Counted from the first letter of the stretch, positions 7,874 through 16,487 are shown. The stretch is 64,000 nucleotides of DNA from Candidatus Undinarchaeales archaeon (GCA_030753015.1 JASMDC010000002.1:1-64000), one strand, 5' to 3'. Notes: a model not told the origin generated them from the letters alone. Made by a program: numbers and translations.

Positions 7874-8588
7874 TGGCGCACGAGCTCCCCTCCTTGCCCT
7901 GCACGAACCGGTCCGCGAAGTAGGCCTTCCCGGCGGATGGGCCGCATGCGATGACGCGATCGCCGAGCCAGGTGAATGGATAGACCAGGAACAGCAGGGT
8001 GAAGAACTCGTTCAGCTCCCGCTCGAGATCGCCATCGGGCTGGGTGAGCACCAGGAAAGCAGTGTCGGAGAGGCGCTGGGCGTAGGTGGCGTACCATGTA
8101 TCGTCGTGCTCGATGACGGTGGCGTGACTTACGAAGAGGCCCTTGAGCGCCAGGTCGAACGCCTCCAGGAATGCTCTCGGTGGCAATCCCGGGTCCGCTG
8201 CAGCCACGAGCTCGGGCAGGTGCGGATCAGTGGGCAGGTCGGGCCAGTCTATCCCGTCCAGCGCGGGCAGCTCGCCGCCCTCCTGTCGTCCAGCGAAGTC
8301 CACCAACCGCTCGAGCAGCGCGTCCCCGGAGGCCAGCGTCTCGGCAGTTGTCACGTCATCATATTGCAGGCGCTCCTTCGGGAACGTCCGGGCCCGCAGG
8401 AGCCGATGCTCGGACAGAGGGTGCAGGCTGCGCACAAGGCCGGTGTACATCGATGCCGGATCGAACCGAGCGTGCCGGTCGAAACCGCGCACGAGGGCGT
8501 ACAGCTCACCGGTGGCCAGACCACGGAAGGCCCGACGACATCTGGACCTGGCGTGCATGTGCCGCTGGGTGCGTCCGGCATGGCCCAT
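7848..8588 (-). CDS. Hypothetical protein
   Basis: A 246-residue protein with no recognised domain. The first 25 residues are rich in Arg and His (GRTQRHMHARSRCRRAF); the body is mostly helical and acidic, with a hydrophobic patch FFTLLFLVYPFTWLG near residues 200-214 that may be a buried core rather than a membrane segment. The ATG at 8588 is chosen because a TATA box lies about 28 bases upstream, which fits leaderless expression; the frame itself extends to 8747. The C-terminus overlaps the end of the aconitase gene tail to tail. Confidence 0.65.
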   Translation of the reverse strand: MGHAGRTQRHMHARSRCRRAFRGLATGELYALVRGFDRHARFDPASMYTGLVRSLHPLSEHRLLRARTFPKERLQYDDVTTAETLASGDALLERLVDFAGRQEGGELPALDGIDWPDLPTDPHLPELVAAADPGLPPRAFLEAFDLALKGLFVSHATVIEHDDTWYATYAQRLSDTAFLVLTQPDGDLERELNEFFTLLFLVYPFTWLGDRVIACGPSAGKAYFADRFVQGKEGSSCAISPSSRRN

Positions 8589-8611
8589 TCCTGGCCCCCT
8601 TACGCTAAACC

Positions 8612-8620
8612 GATATAAAC
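8612..8620 (-). promoter_or_regulatory. TATA box of the hypothetical gene at 8588
   Basis: GTTTATATC on the minus strand is centred about 28 bases before the ATG at 8588, implying a leaderless transcript. Confidence 0.6.
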
Positions 8621-8635
8621 CTGTGCTCGGCGGGC

Positions 8636-9013
8636 TCAATCCTCGAACACCAGCGTGTCCCCCAGCTCGATCCCCGTGCGCTCGATGGTCCCCACGGGGA
8701 CCTCCACGGCGTACCGCGCGGGCTTCTGCGGGTAGTACACGCGCCATGTGCGGGGGTTCAGGCCCATGGGGGGGATGTCGCGGGCCAGACCAGTGACCGT
8801 GAACCGCTCGTCGGCGTACACCACGTCCAACGCGTATCGCATAAGCGGCATCCAGATGCCCAGCCGGGTCTCGCCGCCCATGTCGATGATGAGGCCTTCC
8901 CCCTCGCCCAGTGGCGGTGTGAGCATGAGGCCGCGGACGTTCTGCCAGAGGCTCGTGGCATGGCGGATGCGGTCGCCCAGGGACGTCTCCCTGGTGAGGT
9001 TACGGACCTCCAT
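8636..9013 (-). CDS. DUF192 family protein
   Basis: A 125-residue single-domain protein of the DUF192 family (COG1430). The family pattern is visible: SLWQNVRGLMLTPPL near the N-terminus, IWMPLMRYALDVVYADE in the middle, and ARYAVEVPVGTIERTGIELGD towards the end. The biochemical role of the family is not established. It lacks the signal peptide that many members carry, so it should be cytoplasmic. It begins three bases after the NAD kinase stop codon and has no promoter of its own, so it is probably translated from the nadK message. Confidence 0.85.
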   Translation of the reverse strand: MEVRNLTRETSLGDRIRHATSLWQNVRGLMLTPPLGEGEGLIIDMGGETRLGIWMPLMRYALDVVYADERFTVTGLARDIPPMGLNPRTWRVYYPQKPARYAVEVPVGTIERTGIELGDTLVFED

Positions 9014-9016
9014 TGC

Positions 9017-9805
9017 CTATCCCACTTCGAACCGGGCCCGCTCGAAGTAGTTGATGTCCACCAGCCGGATGAGTCGGGCCCGTTGCTCGGAGGCGGCGAG
9101 CACCAGCTCGCCGTGGGCCGGGAGAGTGGCCTCGCACTGGCCGTCAACCACGACCGTGGCCGGTTGGTCGCCCAGCACGATGCGCAGACGGTCCCTAGTG
9201 GACACCACCGATGGTCGAGCGCTAAGCTTGAAAGGGCTGACGGGGACCACCACAAAGGCCTCTACCCGCCAGTCGACCACTGGACCACCGCAGGCCAGGG
9301 AGTAGGCCGTGGAGCCTGTGGGCGTCGCCACGATAAGGCCGTCGGCACGGACCTTTTCCACCAGCTTGTCGCCGGTGTACACCTCGTACTCGATGATGAA
9401 GCCCGGCCGGGTGCCCATGATCGCCACCTCGTTGAGCGCGTCGGGCAGGTCCAGCCCCGAGATCGAGAGCTTGAGCCGGTCCTCGGTGTCGTAGTCGCCA
9501 TCGAGGATGGTGTCCAGGGACGGTAGCATGTCCTCGACCTCGATGTCGGAGAGGAAGTTGAGGCTGCCCACCCGGATGCACACTAGCGGGACGCCGGGGT
9601 GATGTGTCTCGGCGTGGAGCAGGGAACCGTCACCGCCGACGGCGATCATCATGTCGGGTACGCCCGGGTAGGGCTCCATCCCAAGCACCTTGGCGTTCTC
9701 CTCATTGAGAATGATCTCAAGTCCCTTCTTGCGCAAATGATCGTGGATGGTGCGGGCGATAGAGAGCGCCTGATCGCTGCGCTTCACGAAAAGGCCGATC
9801 CTCAT
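9017..9805 (-). CDS. nadK: NAD kinase
   Basis: A 262-residue enzyme that phosphorylates NAD to NADP with ATP or polyphosphate. Signatures: the GGDG motif at residues 57-60 (IAVGGDGSLL), the NE pair in ALNEVAIMG, and TPTGSTAYSLACGGP of the substrate pocket. The C-terminal beta domain ends with the hydrophobic segment expected of the family. The ATG at 9805 is chosen over an upstream in-frame start at 9967 because the Rossmann-like strand (MRIGLFVKR) begins there and a TATA box lies 27 bases before it. It is the first gene of a two-gene unit with DUF192. Confidence 0.93.
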   Translation of the reverse strand: MRIGLFVKRSDQALSIARTIHDHLRKKGLEIILNEENAKVLGMEPYPGVPDMMIAVGGDGSLLHAETHHPGVPLVCIRVGSLNFLSDIEVEDMLPSLDTILDGDYDTEDRLKLSISGLDLPDALNEVAIMGTRPGFIIEYEVYTGDKLVEKVRADGLIVATPTGSTAYSLACGGPVVDWRVEAFVVVPVSPFKLSARPSVVSTRDRLRIVLGDQPATVVVDGQCEATLPAHGELVLAASEQRARLIRLVDINYFERARFEVG

Positions 9806-9825
9806 CGCCCCTCGCACCCCGGTGC

Positions 9826-9836
9826 AATATAATAAA
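9826..9836 (-). promoter_or_regulatory. TATA box of nadK
   Basis: The minus strand reads TTATTATATTG, centred about 27 bases before the nadK ATG. No Shine-Dalgarno is present, in keeping with a leaderless mRNA. Confidence 0.55.
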
Positions 9837-9863
9837 GGTTTCCCATCCCGGACCGGCGTTCGC

Positions 9864-11114
9864 TCACAACCCAGTGCCTTCGGGCCAGTCGAGCATCTGG
9901 ACGGTGAGCTCGGTCCCGGCCTCGATCCGCTTGGTCCCCTCGGGAACGACGGCCAGACCGTTGGCACGGGACATGGACGTCAGCATACCGGAGCCCTGCT
10001 CGCCGGTAGTGTGAGCGTGGAACCGGTCGTCGCGTCGCTCGACCATCACCCTGATGAATCCTCGCCGACCGCTGTTGGAGACCGCCTCGTCCAGCACTGC
10101 CCGCACCGTGGGTTTGGCCAGATCGCTCCGTCCGAGCATGCGCAGGATGGCAGGCCTAACGAACTGTTCGAAGCTCACCATGGTGGACACCGGATTGCCC
10201 GGTAGGCCCACGAGGGGCACGTCGCCGGCCAGCAGACCGAACGCCAGTGGTTTTCCCGGCTTCATGTTCACCTGCCAGAACCGCATCCGACCCTCAGCGT
10301 CCAGCACGTCCTTGACCACGTCGTAGTCGCCCACCGACACGCCGCCCGAAGTGAGCACCAAGTCGGCACCATTGTCCAGTGCTGCACGGAGCTTGGCAGT
10401 GAGGTCGTCGGTAGTATCACGGGCGATACCTAGGGCGAGCGGCACACCGCCCGTCCGGGTCACGAGGGCTACCATTGAGTGCTCGTTGGAGTTGCGGATC
10501 TTGCCCGGTCCGAGCGGTTCGTCCACATCCACCAGCTCGTCACCAGTGGCAAGGATGGCCACACGCGGTCGTCGGTGGACCGTGACCGTGGCACAGCCCA
10601 GGGACGCGAGAACGCCCACCTCGGCGGGACGGACCAGCCGGCCACGCTCCAGCACGACCTCGCCGCTGTGTACGTCCTCGCCGCTGGGGCGCACGTTCTT
10701 TTTGGGTGGGACGGAGGCCCTGATCTCGATGACGTCCGCTGGCGACGCCAGCCGGTCCTGTTTGGACCGATCGAAGTCGGACGTGTCCTCGTACTTGACC
10801 ACGGCGTCGGCACCGGGAGGGAGAGGAGCACCGGTCATGATCCGCACTGCTGTGCCCGGTGCCACGGTTTCTGCGTGGACGTACCCGGCGGCCACGGACC
10901 CGGCGACCCTCAGGGTCACAGGCACACTAAGAGTGTCGGAGGCGCGGACGGCGTATCCGTCCATAGCGGAGTTGTCGAACGGAGGGATGTCGGTGTTGGC
11001 CACAACGTCAGCGGCGACGACCTGTCCCAGCGCCTCGATGATGGGCACCTCTACGGGCTCCAGTGCCTTCACGTGCGCCAGGATCTCTGCGAGCGCGTCC
11101 TCCACGGATATCAT
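9864..11114 (-). CDS. moeA: Molybdopterin molybdenumtransferase MoeA
   Basis: A 416-residue enzyme that inserts molybdate (or tungstate) into adenylylated molybdopterin in the last step of cofactor synthesis. Landmarks in order: PFDNSAMDGYAVR, GTAVRIMTGAPLPPGADAVV, ILATGDEL, KIRNSNEH, LTSGGVSVGDYD, and GLPGNPVSTMVSF, followed by the C-terminal beta domain. Length is normal for single-domain MoeA. The ATG at 11114 is favoured over the more upstream in-frame start because the protein then begins with the usual MISVEDAL segment, and a TATA-like box lies about 41 bases upstream. It is divergent from the transporter genes that supply its metal. Confidence 0.94.
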   Translation of the reverse strand: MISVEDALAEILAHVKALEPVEVPIIEALGQVVAADVVANTDIPPFDNSAMDGYAVRASDTLSVPVTLRVAGSVAAGYVHAETVAPGTAVRIMTGAPLPPGADAVVKYEDTSDFDRSKQDRLASPADVIEIRASVPPKKNVRPSGEDVHSGEVVLERGRLVRPAEVGVLASLGCATVTVHRRPRVAILATGDELVDVDEPLGPGKIRNSNEHSMVALVTRTGGVPLALGIARDTTDDLTAKLRAALDNGADLVLTSGGVSVGDYDVVKDVLDAEGRMRFWQVNMKPGKPLAFGLLAGDVPLVGLPGNPVSTMVSFEQFVRPAILRMLGRSDLAKPTVRAVLDEAVSNSGRRGFIRVMVERRDDRFHAHTTGEQGSGMLTSMSRANGLAVVPEGTKRIEAGTELTVQMLDWPEGTGL

Positions 11115-11150
11115 GGTATCGTACCTTGAGCGCGACCAGCCGGCACAACC

Positions 11151-11200
11151 ATTTAATCCTTTCCCGGCAGCGCACACCCGTCAGGTGAAAACGTTTAAAG
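11151..11200. promoter_or_regulatory. Divergent promoter region of moeA and wtpABC
   Basis: Minus-strand AGGATTAAAT (11151-11160) lies before moeA. Plus-strand CGTTTAAAG (11192-11200) lies about 38 bases before wtpA. The two boxes are about 40 bases apart, so a single metal-responsive regulator could control both; no operator is obvious. Confidence 0.5.
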
Positions 11201-11233
11201 CGTTGCACTAGGCCACCTTGCCCGGTAAGCGAG

Positions 11234-12310
11234 ATGGACGTGGGACAACGAGAGAACATCGCCCTCGCGGTCTTGCTGTCCATGACGCTTCTTGCTGGGT
11301 GCACCAGCGGCGGGACGGGGAACGTGTCTGGATCGGGAAAGACCGATGCACCCCCCACGACTAAGGGGACGACCGTGCTGAGCATCTATCATGCTGGAAG
11401 CCTGGCAGTGCCGTTCGAGGCACTGGAGAAGACATTCGAAGCTTTGCACCCGGACATCGACATCCAGCGCGAGGCCGCGGGCTCAGTGAAGAGTGTGCGC
11501 AAGATGACCGAGCTGGGAAAGACACCTGATGTACTGGCCACGGCCGACTACAGCCTCATCCCGAGTATGACGATCCCGGACCACGCTAGCTGGTACGCGG
11601 CCTTCGCCACCAACGAGCTGGTGATCGCCTACAACGAGAAGAGCGCCTACCGCGACGAGATCACCACGGACAACTGGTTCGAGGTCCTGCGCCGGCCTGA
11701 CGTGAAGTTCGGATTCTCCAATCCCAACGACGATCCTTGCGGCTACAGGGCGACCATGATCAACCTATTGGCCGAGACACATTACAGGGACGACAAGATA
11801 TTCAAGGACCTCATCGCCTCCAACGTCGCCTTCACCGTGGAGAACGACACCAGGGTCGTCGTACCGAAGAGCGAAGCGTTCGATCCGAACACCAAGAAGG
11901 TGCTCATCCGCAGCATGGAGACCGAGCTCCTGGCCGCGCTCGAGAGCGGTGAGATCGACTACTTCTTCATCTACCGGTCGGTCGCAATCCAGCACCACCT
12001 CGACTTCATCGAACTGCCCCGTGAGATCAACCTCGGGGCCACAGAGCACGGTGATTTCTACATGAAGTACTCACTGCAGCAGGCGACGGGGAAGGTCGTC
12101 CAGGCCAAGCCCATCGTGTACGGGGTGACCATCCCCGACAAGGCCGTTCATCCAGAGCTGGCGACGCAGTTCCTGGCCCTTCTCCTGGGAGAGGAGGGGC
12201 AGAAGATCTTCGCTGACCTGGGGCAGCCCCCCATCGTACCACCGATGTCCAGCGATCCTGGTAAGCTCCCGCAGGAGCTCCGGCCGCTGGTCCTGGCAGA
12301 GAATAAATAG
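11234..12310 (+). CDS. wtpA: Tungstate/molybdate-binding lipoprotein
   Basis: A 358-residue periplasmic-type binding protein of the ModA/WtpA group. An N-terminal signal ends in the lipobox LLAGC (Cys23), so it is lipid-anchored on the outside of the membrane. The mature domain starts with LSIYHAGSLAVPFEAL, contains DVLATADYSLIP and GFSNPNDDPCGYRATM, and ends with the second lobe, typical of archaeal WtpA. It captures oxyanions and hands them to the permease encoded 10 bases downstream. The divergent moeA uses the same metal. Confidence 0.93.
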   Translation: MDVGQRENIALAVLLSMTLLAGCTSGGTGNVSGSGKTDAPPTTKGTTVLSIYHAGSLAVPFEALEKTFEALHPDIDIQREAAGSVKSVRKMTELGKTPDVLATADYSLIPSMTIPDHASWYAAFATNELVIAYNEKSAYRDEITTDNWFEVLRRPDVKFGFSNPNDDPCGYRATMINLLAETHYRDDKIFKDLIASNVAFTVENDTRVVVPKSEAFDPNTKKVLIRSMETELLAALESGEIDYFFIYRSVAIQHHLDFIELPREINLGATEHGDFYMKYSLQQATGKVVQAKPIVYGVTIPDKAVHPELATQFLALLLGEEGQKIFADLGQPPIVPPMSSDPGKLPQELRPLVLAENK

Positions 12311-12320
12311 GGTGACGAAC

Positions 12321-13148
12321 ATGGCCGGGACCGATGAGAGCATGCGAGGGCGCCTTGACCGGGCGTTCGGCGGTGTGCTCTGGCTCGGTATGGCCGCTGC
12401 CCTGCTCCTCGTGGTCCTCCCGCTGGCCGCCATGGTGTGGACCCAGGTGACCGGGGACTGGCCCCGGCTGATGGCTACCGCCGTCGACGACGCTGTTGTG
12501 TCGTCCATACTGCTCACCATGTACTGCGCGGTCCTCGCTACAGCTATCGCCATGGCCTTCGGGCTCCCGGCCGCCTACCTGCTCGCCCGTCACGAATTCA
12601 CGGGCAAGGAGCTTGTGGAGAGCGTGCTCGACGTGCCGGTGGTCATCCCGCACACCGTGGCAGGGATAGCTCTGCTGACGGTCCTGGGGCGCCACGGGCT
12701 CATCGGTGCACCGCTGGCGGACGTCATCACCTTCGTCGACGCGCTCCCCGGCGCCGTCGCCGCCATGCTCTTCGTCTCGTTCCCGTTCTTCGTCAACGCA
12801 GCTCGCGAGGGCATCGCTGCAGTCGATCCACGACTCGAGAACGTGGCGCGCACCCTGGGCGCCACCCGCTTGGAGGCCGTGACGCTGGTCACCTTGCCTC
12901 TGGCAGCACGGAGCGTGCTCTCGGGCGCGGTGATGACCTGGGCGCGAGGTGTGTCGGAGTTCGGCGCGGTTGTAATCATAGCCTACTACCCCATGATCGC
13001 ACCCACGCTCATCTACGAGCGTTACATAGGCCACGGGCTGGCGGCCTCCCGCCCGGTGGCCGTGATGCTCATCATGACCTGTCTGGGCGTGTTCCTGGCC
13101 ATGCGTGTTCTCTCAAGGAGGTTGTTTGCCTATGATCGAGCTCCGTGA
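12321..13148 (+). CDS. wtpB: Tungstate/molybdate ABC transporter permease
   Basis: A 275-residue inner-membrane permease. Hydrophobic segments span the protein, and the EAA-like loop that docks with the ATPase is visible (ENVARTLGATRLEAVTLVTL). The ATG at 12321 is chosen because GGGTGA lies a few bases upstream; a GTG nine bases earlier is possible. Its end overlaps the start of wtpC by 17 bases, so the two are probably translationally coupled. Confidence 0.92.
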   Translation: MAGTDESMRGRLDRAFGGVLWLGMAAALLLVVLPLAAMVWTQVTGDWPRLMATAVDDAVVSSILLTMYCAVLATAIAMAFGLPAAYLLARHEFTGKELVESVLDVPVVIPHTVAGIALLTVLGRHGLIGAPLADVITFVDALPGAVAAMLFVSFPFFVNAAREGIAAVDPRLENVARTLGATRLEAVTLVTLPLAARSVLSGAVMTWARGVSEFGAVVIIAYYPMIAPTLIYERYIGHGLAASRPVAVMLIMTCLGVFLAMRVLSRRLFAYDRAP

Positions 13149-14199
13149 GGTCACCAAGAGTTGGCAGGGGTTCGCCCTTGAGGATATCGACCTGGAAGTA
13201 TCCGAGGGAGAGTATCTTGTGGTGCTCGGACCAAGTGCTGCGGGGAAGACGCTTTTACTCGAGATGGTGGCCGGGCTCCACTCCCCCGACGCAGGCAGGA
13301 TCGTCATCGACGGTGTGGACGGCAGCGAGCTTCCGCCGGAACGGCGTCAGTTGGGCTTCGTCTATCAGGACTACGCCCTCTTCCCCCACCTCACCGTCCT
13401 GGAGAACGTGGCCTTCGGTGCGCGGTTCGGGCAGGGACTTGCGCGAGAGGACGCTGGTCGGACGGCACAAGAGCTCTTGGCGCGCGTGGGCGTGACCGAC
13501 TTGGCCGACCGTTCGCCAATGACCCTTTCAGGTGGGGAGCGTCAGCGTGTGGCACTAGCGCGGGCGCTGGCAGCACAACCCCGTGTGCTCCTGCTGGACG
13601 AGCCGTTGTCGGCACTGGACCAGACCACTCGTGACGAACTGCGCGCGCTGTTGCGTTCCATCCACCGTAAGACCGGTGTGACTGTTGTGCACGTCACCCA
13701 CGACCGGTCCGAAGCGGCATCGCTGGCCGACCGTGTAGCGGTGATGATGGAAGGTCGACTGGTACAGACCGGGACGGTGGAGGATGTGTTCTCCCGCCCC
13801 AAGACCGAGGCCGTCGCGCGGTTCGTAGGGGTAGAGAACCGGCTCACTGGTACCGTCACGGAGGTAGGCGAGCATACGCTCTCCGTCCGCGTTGGCGAGA
13901 ACGAGCTAGCCTCATCGCGTATCGACAGGTTCGCCGTTGACGACAAGGTGCGTGTGTACCTGCGGCCCGAGAACGTTACACTCCTCAAGCGCAAGCCCAA
14001 GTCGTCGGCCCGGAACCAGCTGCCTGCCACTGTCACGTCCGTGGAGCCGCTGGGCCATGTCCAGAAGGTCGAGCTCGACTGTGGATTCACTCTGGTGGCA
14101 CTGGTCACACCGCGCTCGGTGGAGGAGCTGGGGCTCGCAAAGGGTGCATCGGTAGTGGCCTCCTTCAAGGCTACGGCGGTCCACCTCCTGCCGTACTGA
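13132..14199 (+). CDS. wtpC: Tungstate/molybdate ABC transporter ATP-binding protein
   Basis: A 355-residue ATPase that drives the transporter. Walker A is GPSAAGKT, the Q-loop YQDYALFPHLT, the signature LSGGERQRVALARAL, Walker B LLLDEPLSALD, and the switch histidine lies in HVTHDRSEA. The last 120 or so residues form a TOBE-type oxyanion-sensing domain (VENRLTGTVTEV, YLRPENVTLL). The ATG at 13132 has a strong AAGGAGGT upstream. The final lysine of Walker A is present and the protein looks functional. Confidence 0.94.
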   Translation: MIELREVTKSWQGFALEDIDLEVSEGEYLVVLGPSAAGKTLLLEMVAGLHSPDAGRIVIDGVDGSELPPERRQLGFVYQDYALFPHLTVLENVAFGARFGQGLAREDAGRTAQELLARVGVTDLADRSPMTLSGGERQRVALARALAAQPRVLLLDEPLSALDQTTRDELRALLRSIHRKTGVTVVHVTHDRSEAASLADRVAVMMEGRLVQTGTVEDVFSRPKTEAVARFVGVENRLTGTVTEVGEHTLSVRVGENELASSRIDRFAVDDKVRVYLRPENVTLLKRKPKSSARNQLPATVTSVEPLGHVQKVELDCGFTLVALVTPRSVEELGLAKGASVVASFKATAVHLLPY

Positions 14200-14204
14200 C
14201 GTTC

Positions 14205-15179
14205 CTATTTGGTGGTCTCCACGCACGACGTGCGTGCGGTCGGATCGCTGATGCGTTCGCATAGCGTTGGGTCCTTGCTGTTCTGAGCGAGGTTGGTTAT
14301 GCACACGTTGCGGTTCAGCGGGCTCTCCACCTGCTCGCATACAGCGGGGTCCAACGTGACGAGGGCGATACAGAAGGCGCGGTTGTCGGCACCGACCACG
14401 TTATCACAGATGGACGGATCACCACCCGGAGCAAAGAATGTGGAGTAGCACCAGTCACGCAGGCCTTCGATGGTGAGATCACCGCATAGGGAGACGTTCC
14501 TCGCCTCCACGGCCGCGTCACCGATGCAGTTCTCCCGGTCGAACCGGTCGTCCTTCTCCTCGCAAGCGGCAAGGAGCGCGGCGGTCTTGGCCCTTCGCGC
14601 GGAAAGGGACGGGATGAGCGCCTCAAGTGGCAGTTCGAAGCTCGTGGGGGCCGTCGATGGCTCGGGTGTCGTCTCAGTGCAGGAACGGACCGTGAGCACG
14701 CCAGTGTCGGACAGCTCCAAGGCGACATCCCGGGTACCCTCGCGGGCCGAGCCCATCACCGTGAAGGGGACCTCGCCGATGGCCTCGCGTGGGAGCTCGA
14801 CCTCCATTGCGACCGTCAGCTCCTCGCCACTGGTGAGCGGGATGGACTGTGGAAGGGCGTAGAGCGGGCGCCCCTCTAGAGTGAGCTTCAGTTCCAGCGT
14901 CTCGCGTCGGTGGTTGACCACCCTCATCAGGATGGTGACGTTCGTGCCAGGACACCCGTTCGGCGCTGTCGATACAAGCTCGAGCTCAAGCCCACCATCT
15001 GCAGGCACGACTGTCGGCGGTGTACCTCCTTGGAGTGCGAGGAACACGAGCACGATGGCCACGGCAGCGATGGCGAACGTGGCACTGCGGTCGCGGGGCG
15101 GGCAGCCCTCGCATGGGGCGATATCCTCGTCGCGCGCATCCTCGTGCTCCCGGGCCACGGCGATATCTGTGGAAGTCAC
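14205..15179 (-). CDS. Membrane-anchored protein with Cys-containing repeats
   Basis: A 324-residue protein of unknown function. A short cytoplasmic N-terminus containing CEGC is followed by one membrane helix at about 33-50, then an extracellular beta-rich domain (about 60-180) resembling an immunoglobulin-like fold. The last 120 residues hold about five copies of a short motif of the form CxxI or CxxV, then a polar turn, then RxxC (SICDNVVGADNRAFC, AVCEQVESPLNRNVC, TLCERISDPTARTSC). These are probably helical hairpins held by disulfides. The start is a GTG without a clear Shine-Dalgarno, so it is tentative. The gene ends five bases from the convergent wtpC. Confidence 0.7.
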   Translation of the reverse strand: MTSTDIAVAREHEDARDEDIAPCEGCPPRDRSATFAIAAVAIVLVFLALQGGTPPTVVPADGGLELELVSTAPNGCPGTNVTILMRVVNHRRETLELKLTLEGRPLYALPQSIPLTSGEELTVAMEVELPREAIGEVPFTVMGSAREGTRDVALELSDTGVLTVRSCTETTPEPSTAPTSFELPLEALIPSLSARRAKTAALLAACEEKDDRFDRENCIGDAAVEARNVSLCGDLTIEGLRDWCYSTFFAPGGDPSICDNVVGADNRAFCIALVTLDPAVCEQVESPLNRNVCITNLAQNSKDPTLCERISDPTARTSCVETTK

Positions 15180-15245
15180 TTTCTTAAGCCTGCTGTTGAG
15201 CGCATGCGTCCCGTAGATGCGGGAAGAAATAGGTTCAGGGATCGT

Positions 15246-15268
15246 CCGGGGGCGATGATCGCCCCCGG
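15246..15268. terminator. Perfect hairpin between two minus-strand genes
   Basis: The 23-base palindrome with arms CCGGGGGCGAT and ATCGCCCCCGG lies between the TFB stop and the downstream gene. A seven-T run follows on the plus strand at about 15289-15295. On the minus strand the hairpin trails TFB and may end or stabilise that mRNA. Confidence 0.5.
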
Positions 15269-15299
15269 TCCGTTCCCTTGAATGCTACTTTTTTTACCG

Positions 15300-16268
15300 T
15301 CACTCGGCGCGGTTCTTGCGCCGCTCGCGGCGGGACATGGAGTCGTTCGTGAGCTCGAGCTCCCTCACGAGCTCCTTGTACCGGTTCCGGAGGGTTATCT
15401 CCGTGATGCCGGCGACCTTGGCGGCCTCCTTCTGCGCCATCTTCTTGCCCTCCATGCGGGCGGCGAGGTAGAGTGCCGCAATGGCCACGCCCCGGGGATC
15501 CTTGCCCGAAGTGATCTCCTTTTCCTTGGCGTCCTTGATGATCTCGAAGGCCTTGGCCTGGATCTCGCCGCTCAGCTCGAGCATGGTAGCAAAGCGCGGC
15601 ACGAAGTCCGTGGACGACGTGGGCAGCACCTTTATACCGAACTCCCGGGCGATGAACCGGTAAGCCTTCCCGATGTCACGCTTGGTGATGGAAGAGACCT
15701 CGGATATCTCCTTGAGTGTGCGAGGGCAGCCATGCTGCCGGCAGGCGGCATAGAGCGCGCCGGCCACGAGGCTCTCCATGGAGCGCCCGCGCACCATGCC
15801 CTTCTCCACCGCGCGGCGGTAGATGAGAGCAGTGGCCTCTTCGACGTTCTTCGGGATGTCCAGATACGATATGTATCGCTTCAGTTCCGAGAGCGCATAC
15901 TTCAGGCTCCGCTCCTTGGCGGTGGCGAAGCGGCCCTGCCACTTCTTGAGCCGGAAGTACTGCGAGCGCTTGCTCGGTGGGAGCTTGTAAATCTCCGCTA
16001 CTGAGGCGCCCACGTTCGTGGACAATCCTTGGTCATGTCTCGACAGCGAGAGCGGTGCGCCGACACGCTTGCGTCGGTCAGAGCCCTCGTCATCGAATTC
16101 GCGCCATTCCTTGCTGCAGTCCACGATCGATTCCTCGATCACGAGGCCACAGCTATTACAGATGATTTCAGCGCGGTTCCCGTCCTGGAAGAGCTTGTTA
16201 CTACCGCATTCTGGGCATTCGCTCACACCGTACTCTGAGATCACCTGTACTTCAGCATTCAAGTCCAT
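15300..16268 (-). CDS. tfb: Transcription initiation factor B (TFB)
   Basis: A 322-residue archaeal TFIIB homologue that recruits RNA polymerase to TATA/BRE promoters bound by TBP. The N-terminal zinc ribbon has Cys18-x2-Cys21 and Cys37-x2-Cys40 (CPECG, CNSCG). The B-finger/linker follows (EWREFDDEGSDRRKRVGAPLS), then two cyclin-like core repeats with VAGALYAACRQHGCPRTLKEIS in the first and IAALYLAARMEG in the second. The ATG at 16268 has GGAGGGA upstream at good spacing; a TTG six codons earlier is less likely. The protein appears complete. Confidence 0.96.
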   Translation of the reverse strand: MDLNAEVQVISEYGVSECPECGSNKLFQDGNRAEIICNSCGLVIEESIVDCSKEWREFDDEGSDRRKRVGAPLSLSRHDQGLSTNVGASVAEIYKLPPSKRSQYFRLKKWQGRFATAKERSLKYALSELKRYISYLDIPKNVEEATALIYRRAVEKGMVRGRSMESLVAGALYAACRQHGCPRTLKEISEVSSITKRDIGKAYRFIAREFGIKVLPTSSTDFVPRFATMLELSGEIQAKAFEIIKDAKEKEITSGKDPRGVAIAALYLAARMEGKKMAQKEAAKVAGITEITLRNRYKELVRELELTNDSMSRRERRKNRAE

Positions 16269-16321
16269 CTCGTCCTGTCCCTCCAAAAACCGATTAACGG
16301 TATTTCCCCTGAATTGAAGTC

Positions 16322-16331
16322 GGTATAATCA
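16322..16331 (-). promoter_or_regulatory. Proximal TATA-like box of tfb
   Basis: TGATTATACC on the minus strand lies about 57 bases before the tfb start, giving a leader of some 30 bases that contains the Shine-Dalgarno. A stronger box lies further upstream at 16478-16487. Confidence 0.4.
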
Positions 16332-16412
16332 GTAGAGACCTTAGAAGCCTGTTTGGGGCGCATTGGTGCGCTCCAGCCCTTCGCTTGTCCCCGCTTGGCC
16401 ACTCCCCCTACT
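16331..16412 (-). ncRNA. Candidate structured RNA or tfb leader element
   Basis: Two nested pairings can be read here. AGTAGAG (16331-16337) pairs with CCCTACT (16406-16412) with one G-U pair. GGGGCGC (16355-16361) pairs with GCGCTCC (16368-16374) around a six-base loop. There is no convincing reading frame. On the minus strand it follows a TATA box at 16478-16487 and precedes tfb, so it could be a structured leader or a small RNA. It is not a tRNA: no T-arm can be placed. Confidence 0.3.
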
Positions 16413-16477
16413 AAAGGGGCAATAGTCAAGGTTTCTGACCTCCCCGCCTTCAACTTCAGTCACAATGGGAAAGGTTG

Positions 16478-16487
16478 TTTATAAAGT
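16478..16487 (-). promoter_or_regulatory. Strong TATA box, minus strand
   Basis: CTTTATAAAC matches the archaeal TATA consensus well. It lies 210 bases before tfb, predicting either a long tfb leader or a separate small transcript. Because TTTATAAA is palindromic it could also act on the plus strand, but no plus gene follows. Confidence 0.5.

Noticed and set aside
16331..16412. tRNA in the tfb leader
   Set aside because: A 7-bp closing stem exists, but there is no T-loop and the internal hairpin does not fit an anticodon arm.
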